From positions 1-64,000 of the forward strand of contig CADEGD010000006.1 of NCBI GenBank assembly GCA_902826795.1: a DNA stretch of 64,000 bases. Direction: 5' to 3'. Each line of letters opens with the position of its first letter. Within the stretch, counting starts at the first letter, position 1. The notes beneath the pieces are model-generated. The model did not search any database, was not told the DNA's origin, and saw only the letters and a list, made by a program, of their open reading frames with translations. The translations under genes were made by a program, and so were the position numbers. Shown here in pieces: positions 16,539 to 25,644 of this stretch. This DNA comes from an uncultured Acidobacteriota bacterium (GTDB taxonomy: Bacteria; Acidobacteriota; Blastocatellia; Pyrinomonadales; Pyrinomonadaceae).

Positions 16539-18491
16539 CTATCTGATCTTATGAACTCTGTATTCGCCCGACCTCGCGACCAGCGGAAACTGTGCGAAGA
16601 ACGCTTCATTCGGTCTCATCTCGCGTTCCTCGGGCGATATAAGCACATATTCTATATTGTACTTTTCAAACAGACCGATCGCGTCTGGCCCGCCCCGATA
16701 CATTCGCTTCACGTCTTCTTCGCGGCCGCGGTAGTCAATTCCGTGCGAGGACAAATGCCCGGAATATCGCATCAGCGACCTTCTTCCGGTAAGCACGACG
16801 GCGGTGTTGTAGGTCGGCGCGTTGAGAAATAACGACCGCGGCGGTGTGACGGCTCGGATACGGTCTGCGATCGTGACTGCATCTGATGAAAAGACCGGAT
16901 AGTTAATTTGCCTCGACGCCGTCCGCCAGACATCGAGCCCGCCCGAGGCCGTTAGGACGAAAACGGCAATGGCCGCAACTGCTTTCCAAGCCCCGTCTTT
17001 ACGACACATCCATGCAATTGCGACGACCACGAATGGCAGCGATCCGACGAACCAATAGATCAGGATCTTGATATTGTCCCATTCCCACGGGGCCAGTTTT
17101 GCGACGTTTGCCAGCGCGAAAAGAAATGCGAACGGAACGTAAAATAAAAGCAGATTCCCCGTCTGAGGCGGCTCCGGCGCAACCGCCTTCTTACTTTTCA
17201 CTTTTCCCTTATCACTTACTTCGGCATTTCGCGGACGTGACCGCAGATAGATTCCGAAAGAGATAAGCGGGATAAATATCCCAGTATTCTTGAGCCAAAA
17301 CCAAATAGTGTTCGTATCCCTTGCGTCGAAGCCGAAGTGCCAAGCAATAAATTCGCTCGCCCGCGTCGCGCTGCCCGACATCGACCACAGCAGTTCCGGA
17401 ATCGCGATTACGCTTACACCGATGCCGAAGGCGATCATCTCACGCCAACGATCGAGGCTAAATGCGAGAACGAATACACTTACGACGAACAATACGGCAA
17501 TACTGTGGAGATGAATCAGCGGTAAAAGCCCGGCCAATAATCCTAAAGCTATCGCCGGGATCAAGTGATTCAATCCGCTATCTTTCTCTGTGTCCTCTGT
17601 GGCAAATATCTTCCACAAAAATCCGAGCACGATGAGCGTGATCGGCATTCCTAACAGCAGACTTCGCTGCGTTAAGAATAACGTTATCAACGAGTTGCCC
17701 CATCGGAACTCGTCGCCGATCGTGTAGTCTTTCGTCAGGTTCCATAGCGTGTCGGTCGAACCGAGGAACCATAGAAATCCAAGGCCGCCGCTGAAGAAAA
17801 GCAGTGCTGGAGCGAGTTTGGCCGCGTGCCTTAATCCGGTCAGGCGACGGGTAAATCCCTCTAAAAGTACCAAGAGCGAAAAGGCCCACGTCACGTTCTG
17901 CACGAGCATGGCGTCGCGGGTTGAAATGCCCAGTTTTACTAGGCTTGCGGAGATCAGGTCGGCAATAAACGGATACGAAAACGTGGCTCCGGCCCAATTA
18001 GGATTCTCTGGGGGGAAATTCATTCCTTCGGAAAAGCTGAATATCGTTCCGAGGTGAAAAGGCAGATCTCCTAGATTATTTGAACCTCCGGTAAATATGC
18101 CGAGGTCCGTCTGGATCATCGCCCGGTCGAAGAAAAACACGAGCAGGACGACCCACGCGGCGTAGTAAATAAATGGCAGGATCTTGGCCGAATTGGAGCC
18201 TTGGATCTTTCCGCCAGCCTTGGCGAGGTCGTGGTCAAAGGTCTTTCGACGCTTGCCTCGTACGACGATAAAGCCAGCTGCCACAACAATTAACAGCGGT
18301 GCTACAACCGTCGCAGCGTTCAGCCCGAAGAGCATCGCCGCGACAAAAACCAGCGTCCCGAAGACGGCTGAGCCGATCACGTTTCCGGCCGCGACTCGCC
18401 ACAACAGCGGTTCTTCGCGCTCGACGAGGTACGTCAACCCGAGCCCGCCGGCGGTGATCGCCGCAACAATTAACAGTGAGACCAACATCAC
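16539..18491 (-). CDS. Polytopic membrane protein, GT-C-like, with repeat-derived loops
   Basis: The 650-residue protein has about 14 hydrophobic segments and a soluble C-terminal region with YNIEYVLISPEE, as in uncharacterised GT-C-like proteins. Two hydrophilic loops look like translated dispersed repeats: ATEDTEKDS (coding bases 17586-17602) and SDKGKVKSKK (about 17190-17220). Both repeats occur elsewhere in the window outside genes. The gene directly precedes the Agl23-like gene. I do not recognise a named family. Confidence 0.7.
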   Translation of the reverse strand: MMLVSLLIVAAITAGGLGLTYLVEREEPLLWRVAAGNVIGSAVFGTLVFVAAMLFGLNAATVVAPLLIVVAAGFIVVRGKRRKTFDHDLAKAGGKIQGSNSAKILPFIYYAAWVVLLVFFFDRAMIQTDLGIFTGGSNNLGDLPFHLGTIFSFSEGMNFPPENPNWAGATFSYPFIADLISASLVKLGISTRDAMLVQNVTWAFSLLVLLEGFTRRLTGLRHAAKLAPALLFFSGGLGFLWFLGSTDTLWNLTKDYTIGDEFRWGNSLITLFLTQRSLLLGMPITLIVLGFLWKIFATEDTEKDSGLNHLIPAIALGLLAGLLPLIHLHSIAVLFVVSVFVLAFSLDRWREMIAFGIGVSVIAIPELLWSMSGSATRASEFIAWHFGFDARDTNTIWFWLKNTGIFIPLISFGIYLRSRPRNAEVSDKGKVKSKKAVAPEPPQTGNLLLFYVPFAFLFALANVAKLAPWEWDNIKILIYWFVGSLPFVVVAIAWMCRKDGAWKAVAAIAVFVLTASGGLDVWRTASRQINYPVFSSDAVTIADRIRAVTPPRSLFLNAPTYNTAVVLTGRRSLMRYSGHLSSHGIDYRGREEDVKRMYRGGPDAIGLFEKYNIEYVLISPEEREMRPNEAFFAQFPLVARSGEYRVHKIR

Positions 18492-18951
18492 TAACTTGAT
18501 AGAAGTTTACGCAACACGCACGCCCGGCGTAAAACGCGGAGAGCGGACAAAAAAGATCCGAAGGACGAGAAAGCCCGGGCAGAGTGGAAAAATTGGAGCC
18601 AAAACAATTCGCGTTTGGCGCAGCTATTTTTTGACGTCGAAAATTGGCGGCGCCGAGTGTTGCGAGCCATGCGAGCAGAATGTTTGACACCCATCGAGAC
18701 TCGACGTCGAAACAAATCTTCGACCCCGCCGAGCAGACATTGTGAGCAGCATCTCTTCGACTTCGTCGTTTTGTTTCAGATCTCGTTTTGTGATCTCTGT
18801 GTTTTCCTTGGTTATTGATCTTTCTCTTTGAAGGAAATCGCGAACCACAGAACAAGATGAACCAGATCCGAAAAAACACGACCTTAAATCTTATACTTGC
18901 AACATCGTGCCAGATAGTGTACGCTCGTTTCGGCTGGAGGAACAATCGTTT
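18492..18951. other. 460-bp intergenic region with CCACAGA-type repeats
   Basis: The gap between two divergent genes has no convincing coding frame. CTCTGTGTTTTCCTTGGTTA (18795-18814) and AACCACAGAACAAGATGAAC (18843-18862) are inverted members of the dispersed repeat family; the latter matches 11364-11383 at all but one base. The rest (18500-18780) has irregular composition with several GACGTCGAAA strings and no recognisable element. Confidence 0.55.
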
Positions 18952-19407
18952 ATGAAGTCACTTTGGAAAATTATCGAGCGGGATAACAAGAAAGGAAAAT
19001 GGTCGCTGCCTTACGTGAGCCTGAGCCCGGACGGTGAGATTTTGATCACGCGGGTTACATGGGAAAAGAGCGGAAGCCCGGCGGCCTACCTGATAATGTT
19101 TGACGACACAAATCAGCGGATCGGGCTAAAACCCACCGCGTTAGGAATAAAGCACGCCTACAAGGCCTACACGAAAGGCACCGCCGGCAGCAGAACACTG
19201 TCGTGCAACCGAATGCTGGTCGAACACGGCATAAAACTAAAACACGGCCTCCGCTTCACCGACATCGAGATCGACCAAGACGGCTTCATCACCCTCGACC
19301 TCCGCACCGCCGTCATCAACCGCCTCTCCGTCGCCCACCAACGCCGCGAATCCGGAAAGCCGTCACCTATTGCTTACGAAGCGAACGCCCAAAGTCCGGG
19401 CACCTAA
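18952..19407 (+). CDS. Hypothetical protein next to the R-M genes
   Basis: The 151-residue product is soluble and starts MKSLWKIIERDNKKGKW. The ATG at 18952 is preferred over an upstream GTG because GGAGG lies 11 bases before it. I do not recognise the family. It has no signal peptide, membrane segment or metal-binding motif, and the middle is basic (KHAYKAYTKG). It ends head-on with the methyltransferase gene; the two stop codons share bases at 19405-19406. The unusually arginine/threonine-dense C-terminus suggests a loosely conserved tail. Confidence 0.6.
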   Translation: MKSLWKIIERDNKKGKWSLPYVSLSPDGEILITRVTWEKSGSPAAYLIMFDDTNQRIGLKPTALGIKHAYKAYTKGTAGSRTLSCNRMLVEHGIKLKHGLRFTDIEIDQDGFITLDLRTAVINRLSVAHQRRESGKPSPIAYEANAQSPGT

Positions 19408-22178
19408 ACCTTAAACACTTTCATCACTTCGTCTCCTAGATGGTTGATGACCTTCACGGCGATTCGGCCCGAGGCTGGGTGGGCAAACGGGCGGGAAATG
19501 TCGCTGTTGAGGGTGGACCACGCTTCTTCGTTGATCTCGGCTTTGAGTGAGGTTTTTAGCGACTTGTACGGGTCGTTTTGGCCGAGGAAATATGCGTGGC
19601 GGACGAAGAAGCTTTCTTCGTTGTAGTCGGTGTCGATGAACCAGCAGGCGATGCCGTCGGCACCGTCGCTGCGGACTTCGCCGGTGTTTGGGTGGAAAAC
19701 ATCTACGCCGTTGATCTTGACCTGGATCTTCTCGGCGCCTGCGTTGGGTATGTATCTCTCGCCGGTTTCTGCATCGAGGATGTCGATATCCGGCTCACCA
19801 AAGATGACAAAGAGATTGCCTTTGCCCGTGTTCTTTAGATCGTCCGACATATGCAGATCGGCGTTCATGCGCGCTTTTAGGACGGGAATGCGGCCGAGCT
19901 TGTCGAATTCGGATGACAACGCGTCATAGTTGAAGGCACACGATATCAGAACGTCAAAGCCTGCGTCGCCAGCCTCGCGAGCGGCTGAGACGAGATCGGG
20001 TCGCGAAACTGTGCCGAACTCTGGACCGACGAAGATCGCGGCGCGTTTTTCGGTACCGGCTTCGTCATAGCGAGCTTCGGCACAGACGTAGGCTCCGGGC
20101 CACGGAGTTATTCCGGTTAGGTCGATCTTGTCTTCTTTGTGAGCCTGCTGGACTCCGGCAGCGGCGAGGTTTGTTAGGACCATGCTTGCGAAGTCTTGTA
20201 TGCCGGATGTTGAATCGCCAGACGTTGAGCCCTTACTTACGTGCGGGCTACTGACACTCGGATCGATCAACTCATCATCGGCTCCGACGCTTAGGGTGCG
20301 GTGCGGCGAGAGGCTTTCTACGGTAAAGGGGCCGGCGACGCGGACCTTTCGCTTGTCGTCGTAAGGCTTGTCGTACAGGTATTCGAACTCGGCCTTGGCG
20401 GCGATCGATGCGTCGATCTCCTTTTGACGTTCGATTCGCCATCTCCAAAAAAGCTCGTGTTCGGCTTTCGCTCCTTCATCCCAACCCTCATCCGCATTTC
20501 GAGGTATTTCCCACTCCTCGGCGATTCGGCCGTTTTCGACGCCCATCCCGTCTAATCCCACCGCGATCGACCACTTCTCCCGCACCAACGCCAACTGCTC
20601 CTCCCATTTTTCCCAGATGACGTCGATCTCGGCGTTGTTGGCGATGGATTTGAGGGTGATGTGCGGGACGCGTTCGTAAACGAAGCCTTGGCGGAGATTG
20701 CCGAAGGTCGGTTTTTCGGACGGGACGGTTCGGGTGATCTCGCCTTCTTTTTGCTGGCCCTCAGGTGAATCGGCAATCAGATAATACGGATATCTCGCAC
20801 CCATTATCCGTGCGCGTGCGAGTGCCAAGGCCACCCGCGAAGTGTCAATTGTTATCCAACGCCTGCCCCATTGCTCGGCGACGTAGGCCGTCGTTCCAGA
20901 ACCACACGTCGGATCAAGAACAAGATCGCCGGGATCCGTAGAAAGCAGAAGAACCCTCTCGACCATCCTCGTGGATGACTGCACAACGTAGATTACATTC
21001 GTAGCACCCCCAAGATCGGTCCAGGTGTTCGAAGGCGCTTTGACTGGATAGTCTTGAAAGTACCTTTTGTAACGGATTGAAGTTTTCATCAAGGCAATTC
21101 TGTCCGCCTTGCTCAACCGCCCCATTCCCTCCAAGGTGGTTTTCCAGTGTGCCCTCGGACCCGTTGTGAATTGTCTCCCATGAAACATGAAGTCAACTGG
21201 CGTTCCTGTCGTGTTTCCATCCGAGAGGATTGGATCAGGAGAGAAATCATCTTCTTCTCGATACTCGCGCTCGAAGAAGATTGGCCGGTATTTAGCCTTC
21301 TCCTTGTCTTTCGCGTACCATAGGATGATGTCTGTAACATTCCCTAGAAAATTCCCAGTTTGACTGCCCGTCTTGGTTACGTAAATCTCAGAAATAAAAT
21401 TTGCGTCCGAAAAGATCTCGTCCAGAGCCGCTCTTACACGATGAACATTTTCATCTCCGATTTGGACAAAGATCGAGCCTGATTCGGTGAGTAGATCGCG
21501 GGCGACGGTGAGGCGGTCGCGGAGGTAGGTGAGATAGCTGTGGATGCCGTCGCGCCATGTATCGCGAAAGGCCTTGACCTGTTCGGGTTCGCGGGTGATG
21601 TGATCGACGTTGCCGTCCTTAACATCGCGGCTGGTCGTGGACCACTGGAAATTGCTGTTAAATTTGATGCCGTAGGGCGGGTCGATATAGATGCACTGCA
21701 CCTGTCCGCGAAGCCCTTCGCGCTCAGCTAGGCTCGCCATTACCTGCAAGCTGTCGCCGAGTATCATACGGTTCGACCAGTTTTGATCGTGCTGGTAAAA
21801 CTCCGTCTTCGCATTGTTGTCGATGCCGTTGAAAGCGCTGTAAAGATCGGCAAACAGCGCGTTTTGTATCTCTTCTTTTTCGTCCGCGCGCTCCGTCCTT
21901 CGCCGCAGATCGTCGATCAGCGCCTTCGGATGAACCTTTTCCTGTATGTAAAGCGGCGGCGCCTGCACCACAAGATCGGACCAGTCCTTAACATCCTTAC
22001 CCCGCCAGATAAGCTGCGGATCAAGATCAGGATCCCGCCGCTCATAAGCTGCGAAAATCGACCGTTTGTCCTCCTCGGTCATCACGGCCTCGTACTCGGC
22101 GGTCGGTATGTTCTTACGCGCTGCTTCGTCGTGGACGAAGGTTTCGATCTGCTTCCTGGTCGGTTTCTGTTTCGGCAT
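19404..22178 (-). CDS. Type III-like DNA adenine methyltransferase (Mod)
   Basis: The 924-residue protein has the amino-methyltransferase motif DPPY at residues 166-169 and the AdoMet-binding motif DPTCGSG at 422-428. That order defines the beta class used by type III Mod subunits and matches N6-adenine methylation. Beyond residue 500 lies a long extension with no clear match, probably target recognition and partner binding. The ATG at 22178 is chosen because the open frame upstream is translated repeat sequence. The res gene lies upstream on the same strand, 200 bp away. Confidence 0.88.
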   Translation of the reverse strand: MPKQKPTRKQIETFVHDEAARKNIPTAEYEAVMTEEDKRSIFAAYERRDPDLDPQLIWRGKDVKDWSDLVVQAPPLYIQEKVHPKALIDDLRRRTERADEKEEIQNALFADLYSAFNGIDNNAKTEFYQHDQNWSNRMILGDSLQVMASLAEREGLRGQVQCIYIDPPYGIKFNSNFQWSTTSRDVKDGNVDHITREPEQVKAFRDTWRDGIHSYLTYLRDRLTVARDLLTESGSIFVQIGDENVHRVRAALDEIFSDANFISEIYVTKTGSQTGNFLGNVTDIILWYAKDKEKAKYRPIFFEREYREEDDFSPDPILSDGNTTGTPVDFMFHGRQFTTGPRAHWKTTLEGMGRLSKADRIALMKTSIRYKRYFQDYPVKAPSNTWTDLGGATNVIYVVQSSTRMVERVLLLSTDPGDLVLDPTCGSGTTAYVAEQWGRRWITIDTSRVALALARARIMGARYPYYLIADSPEGQQKEGEITRTVPSEKPTFGNLRQGFVYERVPHITLKSIANNAEIDVIWEKWEEQLALVREKWSIAVGLDGMGVENGRIAEEWEIPRNADEGWDEGAKAEHELFWRWRIERQKEIDASIAAKAEFEYLYDKPYDDKRKVRVAGPFTVESLSPHRTLSVGADDELIDPSVSSPHVSKGSTSGDSTSGIQDFASMVLTNLAAAGVQQAHKEDKIDLTGITPWPGAYVCAEARYDEAGTEKRAAIFVGPEFGTVSRPDLVSAAREAGDAGFDVLISCAFNYDALSSEFDKLGRIPVLKARMNADLHMSDDLKNTGKGNLFVIFGEPDIDILDAETGERYIPNAGAEKIQVKINGVDVFHPNTGEVRSDGADGIACWFIDTDYNEESFFVRHAYFLGQNDPYKSLKTSLKAEINEEAWSTLNSDISRPFAHPASGRIAVKVINHLGDEVMKVFKV

Positions 22179-22190
22179 TTTACTCGTAAG

Positions 22191-22385
22191 TCGCTGAAGG
22201 CGACGAATATAATAGCCTGGGGTGAAACCCCAGGTTACGATCATCAAACTCGGCCGTCCCTGAAGGGGACGAACATCAGCAACGGCGCGGTGGCTCCCCT
22301 TCAGGGAGCGATCGTGATTTTGTCCGACACCTGGGGTTCCGCAAAGCCTCCACCCCAGGCTATTTTCTCGCGTCGCCTTCAGCGA
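22191..22385. repeat. 195-bp nested palindromic element between res and mod
   Basis: The outer arms TCGCTGAAGGCGACG (22191-22205) and CGTCGCCTTCAGCGA (22371-22385) are perfect complements. Inside lie AGCCTGGGGT/ACCCCAGGCT arms and an inner TCCCTGAAGGGGA/TCCCCTTCAGGGA pair. The right arm covers the res stop codon: R-R-stop of res is CGTCGCTGA of the repeat. The left arm starts 13 bp from the mod ATG. The element shares its TCGCTGAAGGCGACGAA unit with the element near sufB (61767-61970). Confidence 0.85.
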
Positions 22386-25300
22386 CGAAATCCATTCGAT
22401 TCTGTGTTGCAGGCGTTTTCGATAATTTTTTCGAATCCAGAAGCAATCTCAAAAACATCCGTCAGCTCCGCAAACGCCCAGCGTCCGAACGTGCCAAGAT
22501 TGTTCACGCCGGGAATCCAGTATGTGTCCATTGTGGACTTTTTCTCTTTGGCATCCTCGCCACGGTAGCCTTTGATCTCGACGATGAGATTTAATAGATC
22601 GTCTTCGCCTCTGCCATCGTCGATCCGCAGGATAAAGTCCGGAATATAAATGCGGCTGTCGGAACCGTAACGGTATGGAACTTCAAGGCCGAGATTGTGA
22701 TTCTTTACATACGCGCTAACGCGTTCATGCCCCTCGGCCACGCGGCAAAATTCTGCTTCCCAATCGCTGTCAAGAACGAGGTAATTGATCTGGCATTTTC
22801 TTGAATCGGTTTCCCAGAGACTTTGTTTGGAAGTATGAAAACTAACATGTGCCGTCGAGCCTTCGGGATTATAGGAATCAGGAACTGCCTTGATCGTATT
22901 GCCGCCAATATGAGCCGACACGATGCCCGCAGTAATACGCTCGCACGCCATGTCGGCAAGCATCTTATATTTAAGCTGAGCCGGGTAAGCTCCACCCTTG
23001 CAGTCAAGATAGTTCTCAACCCAATCTTTCGTGATCCGTTTTAGCTGGCCAAATAGAGGCAATTGCGGATCGCCATTAGCATCGCGCCATTTGGTCAGCA
23101 CGAGGTGCGAAGTCAGTTCATAAACGACCTGCGCGGTGCGAACATCACGCGTATGAACAAGGTTGAGATCGACAGGTTCGCCGATGATGCCGGAGTTGCG
23201 TGTCTCCGTAGCGCCGACAAGATCAGGCGTAAGCTGCATCTTCGAATCAGCATTGAAATTTGCCGTTAGCTTCTCGTTCGGCAATTCGACACGATAGCCC
23301 TGGATTCTCGGAAAGTGAATCTCTAATGCGTCGCGTTCGGGGCGGACGGCTTTAATGTGAGTGGTAACGCGCGGCGGCTGGGGCGGAGCGACGACAGGTT
23401 TCGCAGTGAAGTCGAACGGAATGCCGAGAACATCTGCATATTCGACGTTGAACAAGCCTTCTTCATTCAGATCATAAGACTGCCTTCGAAGCGCTCGGCC
23501 AATGACCTGTTCGCAAAGAAGTTGCGTTCCAAAAGCACGCACGCCGAGAACGTGCGTCACCGTATTGGCGTCCCAACCCTCAGTAAGCATCGAAACGGAA
23601 ACGACACAGCGGATCTCGCCACCGAGCCGACCGTGTTTGCCGACGGTGTTCATCACCTCGCGAAGCAGATCCTGATCGGTCAGCTTTTCCGCCTTTTCGC
23701 GGTCACCCGTTCGTTCGATGATCTCGCGCCGGAACCGGTCGATCTCGTCGGCTGCCATTTTCCGAAAATTGTCGTCAAGCGCGTCGCCCGACTCTAACTG
23801 TTCGCTGTCGATAAGGAGCGTTTTCGGTTTCGCCAGTGGCCTTCCGTGTTCATCAAAGTTTCGGAAAAGCGGAAGACGGCCTTCGACCAGCTTCCCGTCC
23901 GGTCTTTGAAAGCCGGAGATGTAATCATAAACAAGCTTCGATGTCGACGTGTTGTTACACACAACGATGAAGCACGGAGGAACCTTCACCTTAGCTTCCT
24001 GCCACAGATCGAACGTTTTCGCGTAGTGTCCGTAAAGCGCGTCAAGGGCCGTTTGAAGTTGAGGCGGCAGATCGAGCGGATCGAGAACGTCGGCTTTGCC
24101 TCGACCCTTTTTCGGCATCTTCTTGCGGATGTGCTCCCACAGTTCGCGGTACATGGGTAGGTCGCGGTCACCTTTGGGATTATTGTCGGCGATAGGAACA
24201 CGTGGGAGTTTTACGATGCCGCACTCGATAGCGTCCATCAGCGAGAAGTCGCTCATCGTCCAGGGAAACAATGTCCCCTCGGCATAGCCGGAGCCGCGAA
24301 GGAAAAACGGCGTTGCGGACAGGTCAATGACTTGCAATAAGCCAAGTTTTCGTTTGACCGCTTCCAGACCAGATATCCACAGACGAGCGGCTTCGTTGTC
24401 TTTTTTTGCTTGAGCCTTTGCATCCTTAAGATCTTGGCCGCTCAGCGGGTTTCCTTCACTGTCGACAAAATCGCCGTCATCAGCGGGCTTCTCACGGTAG
24501 CAGTGATGCGCTTCGTCGTTGATCGCGAGGATGTTCTTTAAACCCATTAACTCCGGCATCACCCGCTGTATCATCTGGCCTTCGGTTTCTTTAGTTGATA
24601 GGTCCTCTCCAGTTCGGCCTTTGAGTAAGGCCTTTCCACCTTTCGACAGGTCGAGCCGTTCGCGTAGCTTGAACGCGTGATAGTTGGTTATGACGATCTT
24701 GGCGCGGTCGAGTTCGTGAAGCATGTCCTGCGGGACAAGCTCCATTTTTCGGTAATAGCTGTCTGGATCGTTCGGCTGCAGGACGCGCAGCCTGTCCTTG
24801 ATCGTCAGGCCGGGTGCCACGATAAGAAAACCGCGCGTGAACTTTTTTGAGTTCGGCTGTCGAACTGCGTTGAGCGTTTGCCACGCGATCAGCATTGCCA
24901 TTACGGTCGTCTTGCCGGCGCCGGTGGCGAGTTTTAGCGCAATACGAAACAACTCGGGATTAGCGTCGTTATTAGCATTCTTCAAATGCTCCAGCACGGC
25001 TTTCCCAACGGGTATTTTCGGCGCAACTTCATTGAGCCATATCGCAACCTCCGCCGCTTCTATCTGACAAAAAAAGGGACGCAGATAAGTGAACTCGTGA
25101 GATCGCCAATGCTTTAAGAGCCTTGCGGTTTCCGGCGTCACTAGCCAGTCGCTTGCGGACGGAAGTTTTCTCCAATTAGCAACGTGGCCGCGAACGTCGT
25201 TAATGATCGAGGTCGGGTCGTAGGCCTGTCTCACCGTCGAAAGTCCGGCACCTTCGTCAAAAATAAGACCTTGCTGTTTCTCTTTTCGCTTCTGCTTTCT

Positions 25301-25450
25301 GGCGCGGGGGATCGGCGTTATGAAATCGGCCCGCCGCCGCTCATCGACAATTCGTTGCGTCGGCTGCCCGTCTTTATCGAGTTCCCAATGTTGCGTGGGA
25401 ATTTCGTACGGAGAATTGAGAATGGGGCGCTCGAAGAAAAGGTCAGACAT
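22379..25450 (-). CDS. Type III-like restriction endonuclease/helicase subunit (Res)
   Basis: The 1023-residue protein has superfamily 2 helicase motifs: Walker A ATGAGKT (about 175-181), DEAHH (312-316), SAT (about 378-380) and, in the second helicase domain, SMLTEGWDANTVTHVLG. The C-terminal nuclease has P937-D938 followed by E958-I-K960, a PD-(D/E)xK site. It cuts DNA after ATP-driven movement when sites are unmethylated. It lies upstream of mod, the reverse of classical type III loci such as EcoP15I, and its last two codons and stop fall in a palindromic repeat. All motifs look intact. Confidence 0.88.
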   Translation of the reverse strand: MSDLFFERPILNSPYEIPTQHWELDKDGQPTQRIVDERRRADFITPIPRARKQKRKEKQQGLIFDEGAGLSTVRQAYDPTSIINDVRGHVANWRKLPSASDWLVTPETARLLKHWRSHEFTYLRPFFCQIEAAEVAIWLNEVAPKIPVGKAVLEHLKNANNDANPELFRIALKLATGAGKTTVMAMLIAWQTLNAVRQPNSKKFTRGFLIVAPGLTIKDRLRVLQPNDPDSYYRKMELVPQDMLHELDRAKIVITNYHAFKLRERLDLSKGGKALLKGRTGEDLSTKETEGQMIQRVMPELMGLKNILAINDEAHHCYREKPADDGDFVDSEGNPLSGQDLKDAKAQAKKDNEAARLWISGLEAVKRKLGLLQVIDLSATPFFLRGSGYAEGTLFPWTMSDFSLMDAIECGIVKLPRVPIADNNPKGDRDLPMYRELWEHIRKKMPKKGRGKADVLDPLDLPPQLQTALDALYGHYAKTFDLWQEAKVKVPPCFIVVCNNTSTSKLVYDYISGFQRPDGKLVEGRLPLFRNFDEHGRPLAKPKTLLIDSEQLESGDALDDNFRKMAADEIDRFRREIIERTGDREKAEKLTDQDLLREVMNTVGKHGRLGGEIRCVVSVSMLTEGWDANTVTHVLGVRAFGTQLLCEQVIGRALRRQSYDLNEEGLFNVEYADVLGIPFDFTAKPVVAPPQPPRVTTHIKAVRPERDALEIHFPRIQGYRVELPNEKLTANFNADSKMQLTPDLVGATETRNSGIIGEPVDLNLVHTRDVRTAQVVYELTSHLVLTKWRDANGDPQLPLFGQLKRITKDWVENYLDCKGGAYPAQLKYKMLADMACERITAGIVSAHIGGNTIKAVPDSYNPEGSTAHVSFHTSKQSLWETDSRKCQINYLVLDSDWEAEFCRVAEGHERVSAYVKNHNLGLEVPYRYGSDSRIYIPDFILRIDDGRGEDDLLNLIVEIKGYRGEDAKEKKSTMDTYWIPGVNNLGTFGRWAFAELTDVFEIASGFEKIIENACNTESNGFRR

Positions 25451-25644
25451 AGGGAAACTGCATGATCCAGGTCCAGCTTGAATCGAAATTCAATCCACTT
25501 AAAGGCAGATCATAGTAGCAGTTTTTTACTCAGTGACAAATCCAGTCTTATGCCGACAATCATGTTCACGAAACCGGGGACGCTTACGATCCTAAGGCCG
25601 TCCTGTTACACTTATCGGTTTGGGCGAGGGCCCGGACGGGATCT

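Noticed and set aside
18235-18945. A 236-codon open frame on the minus strand
   Set aside because: It overlaps the membrane protein gene in another frame and continues into repeat sequence; no start signal or domain.
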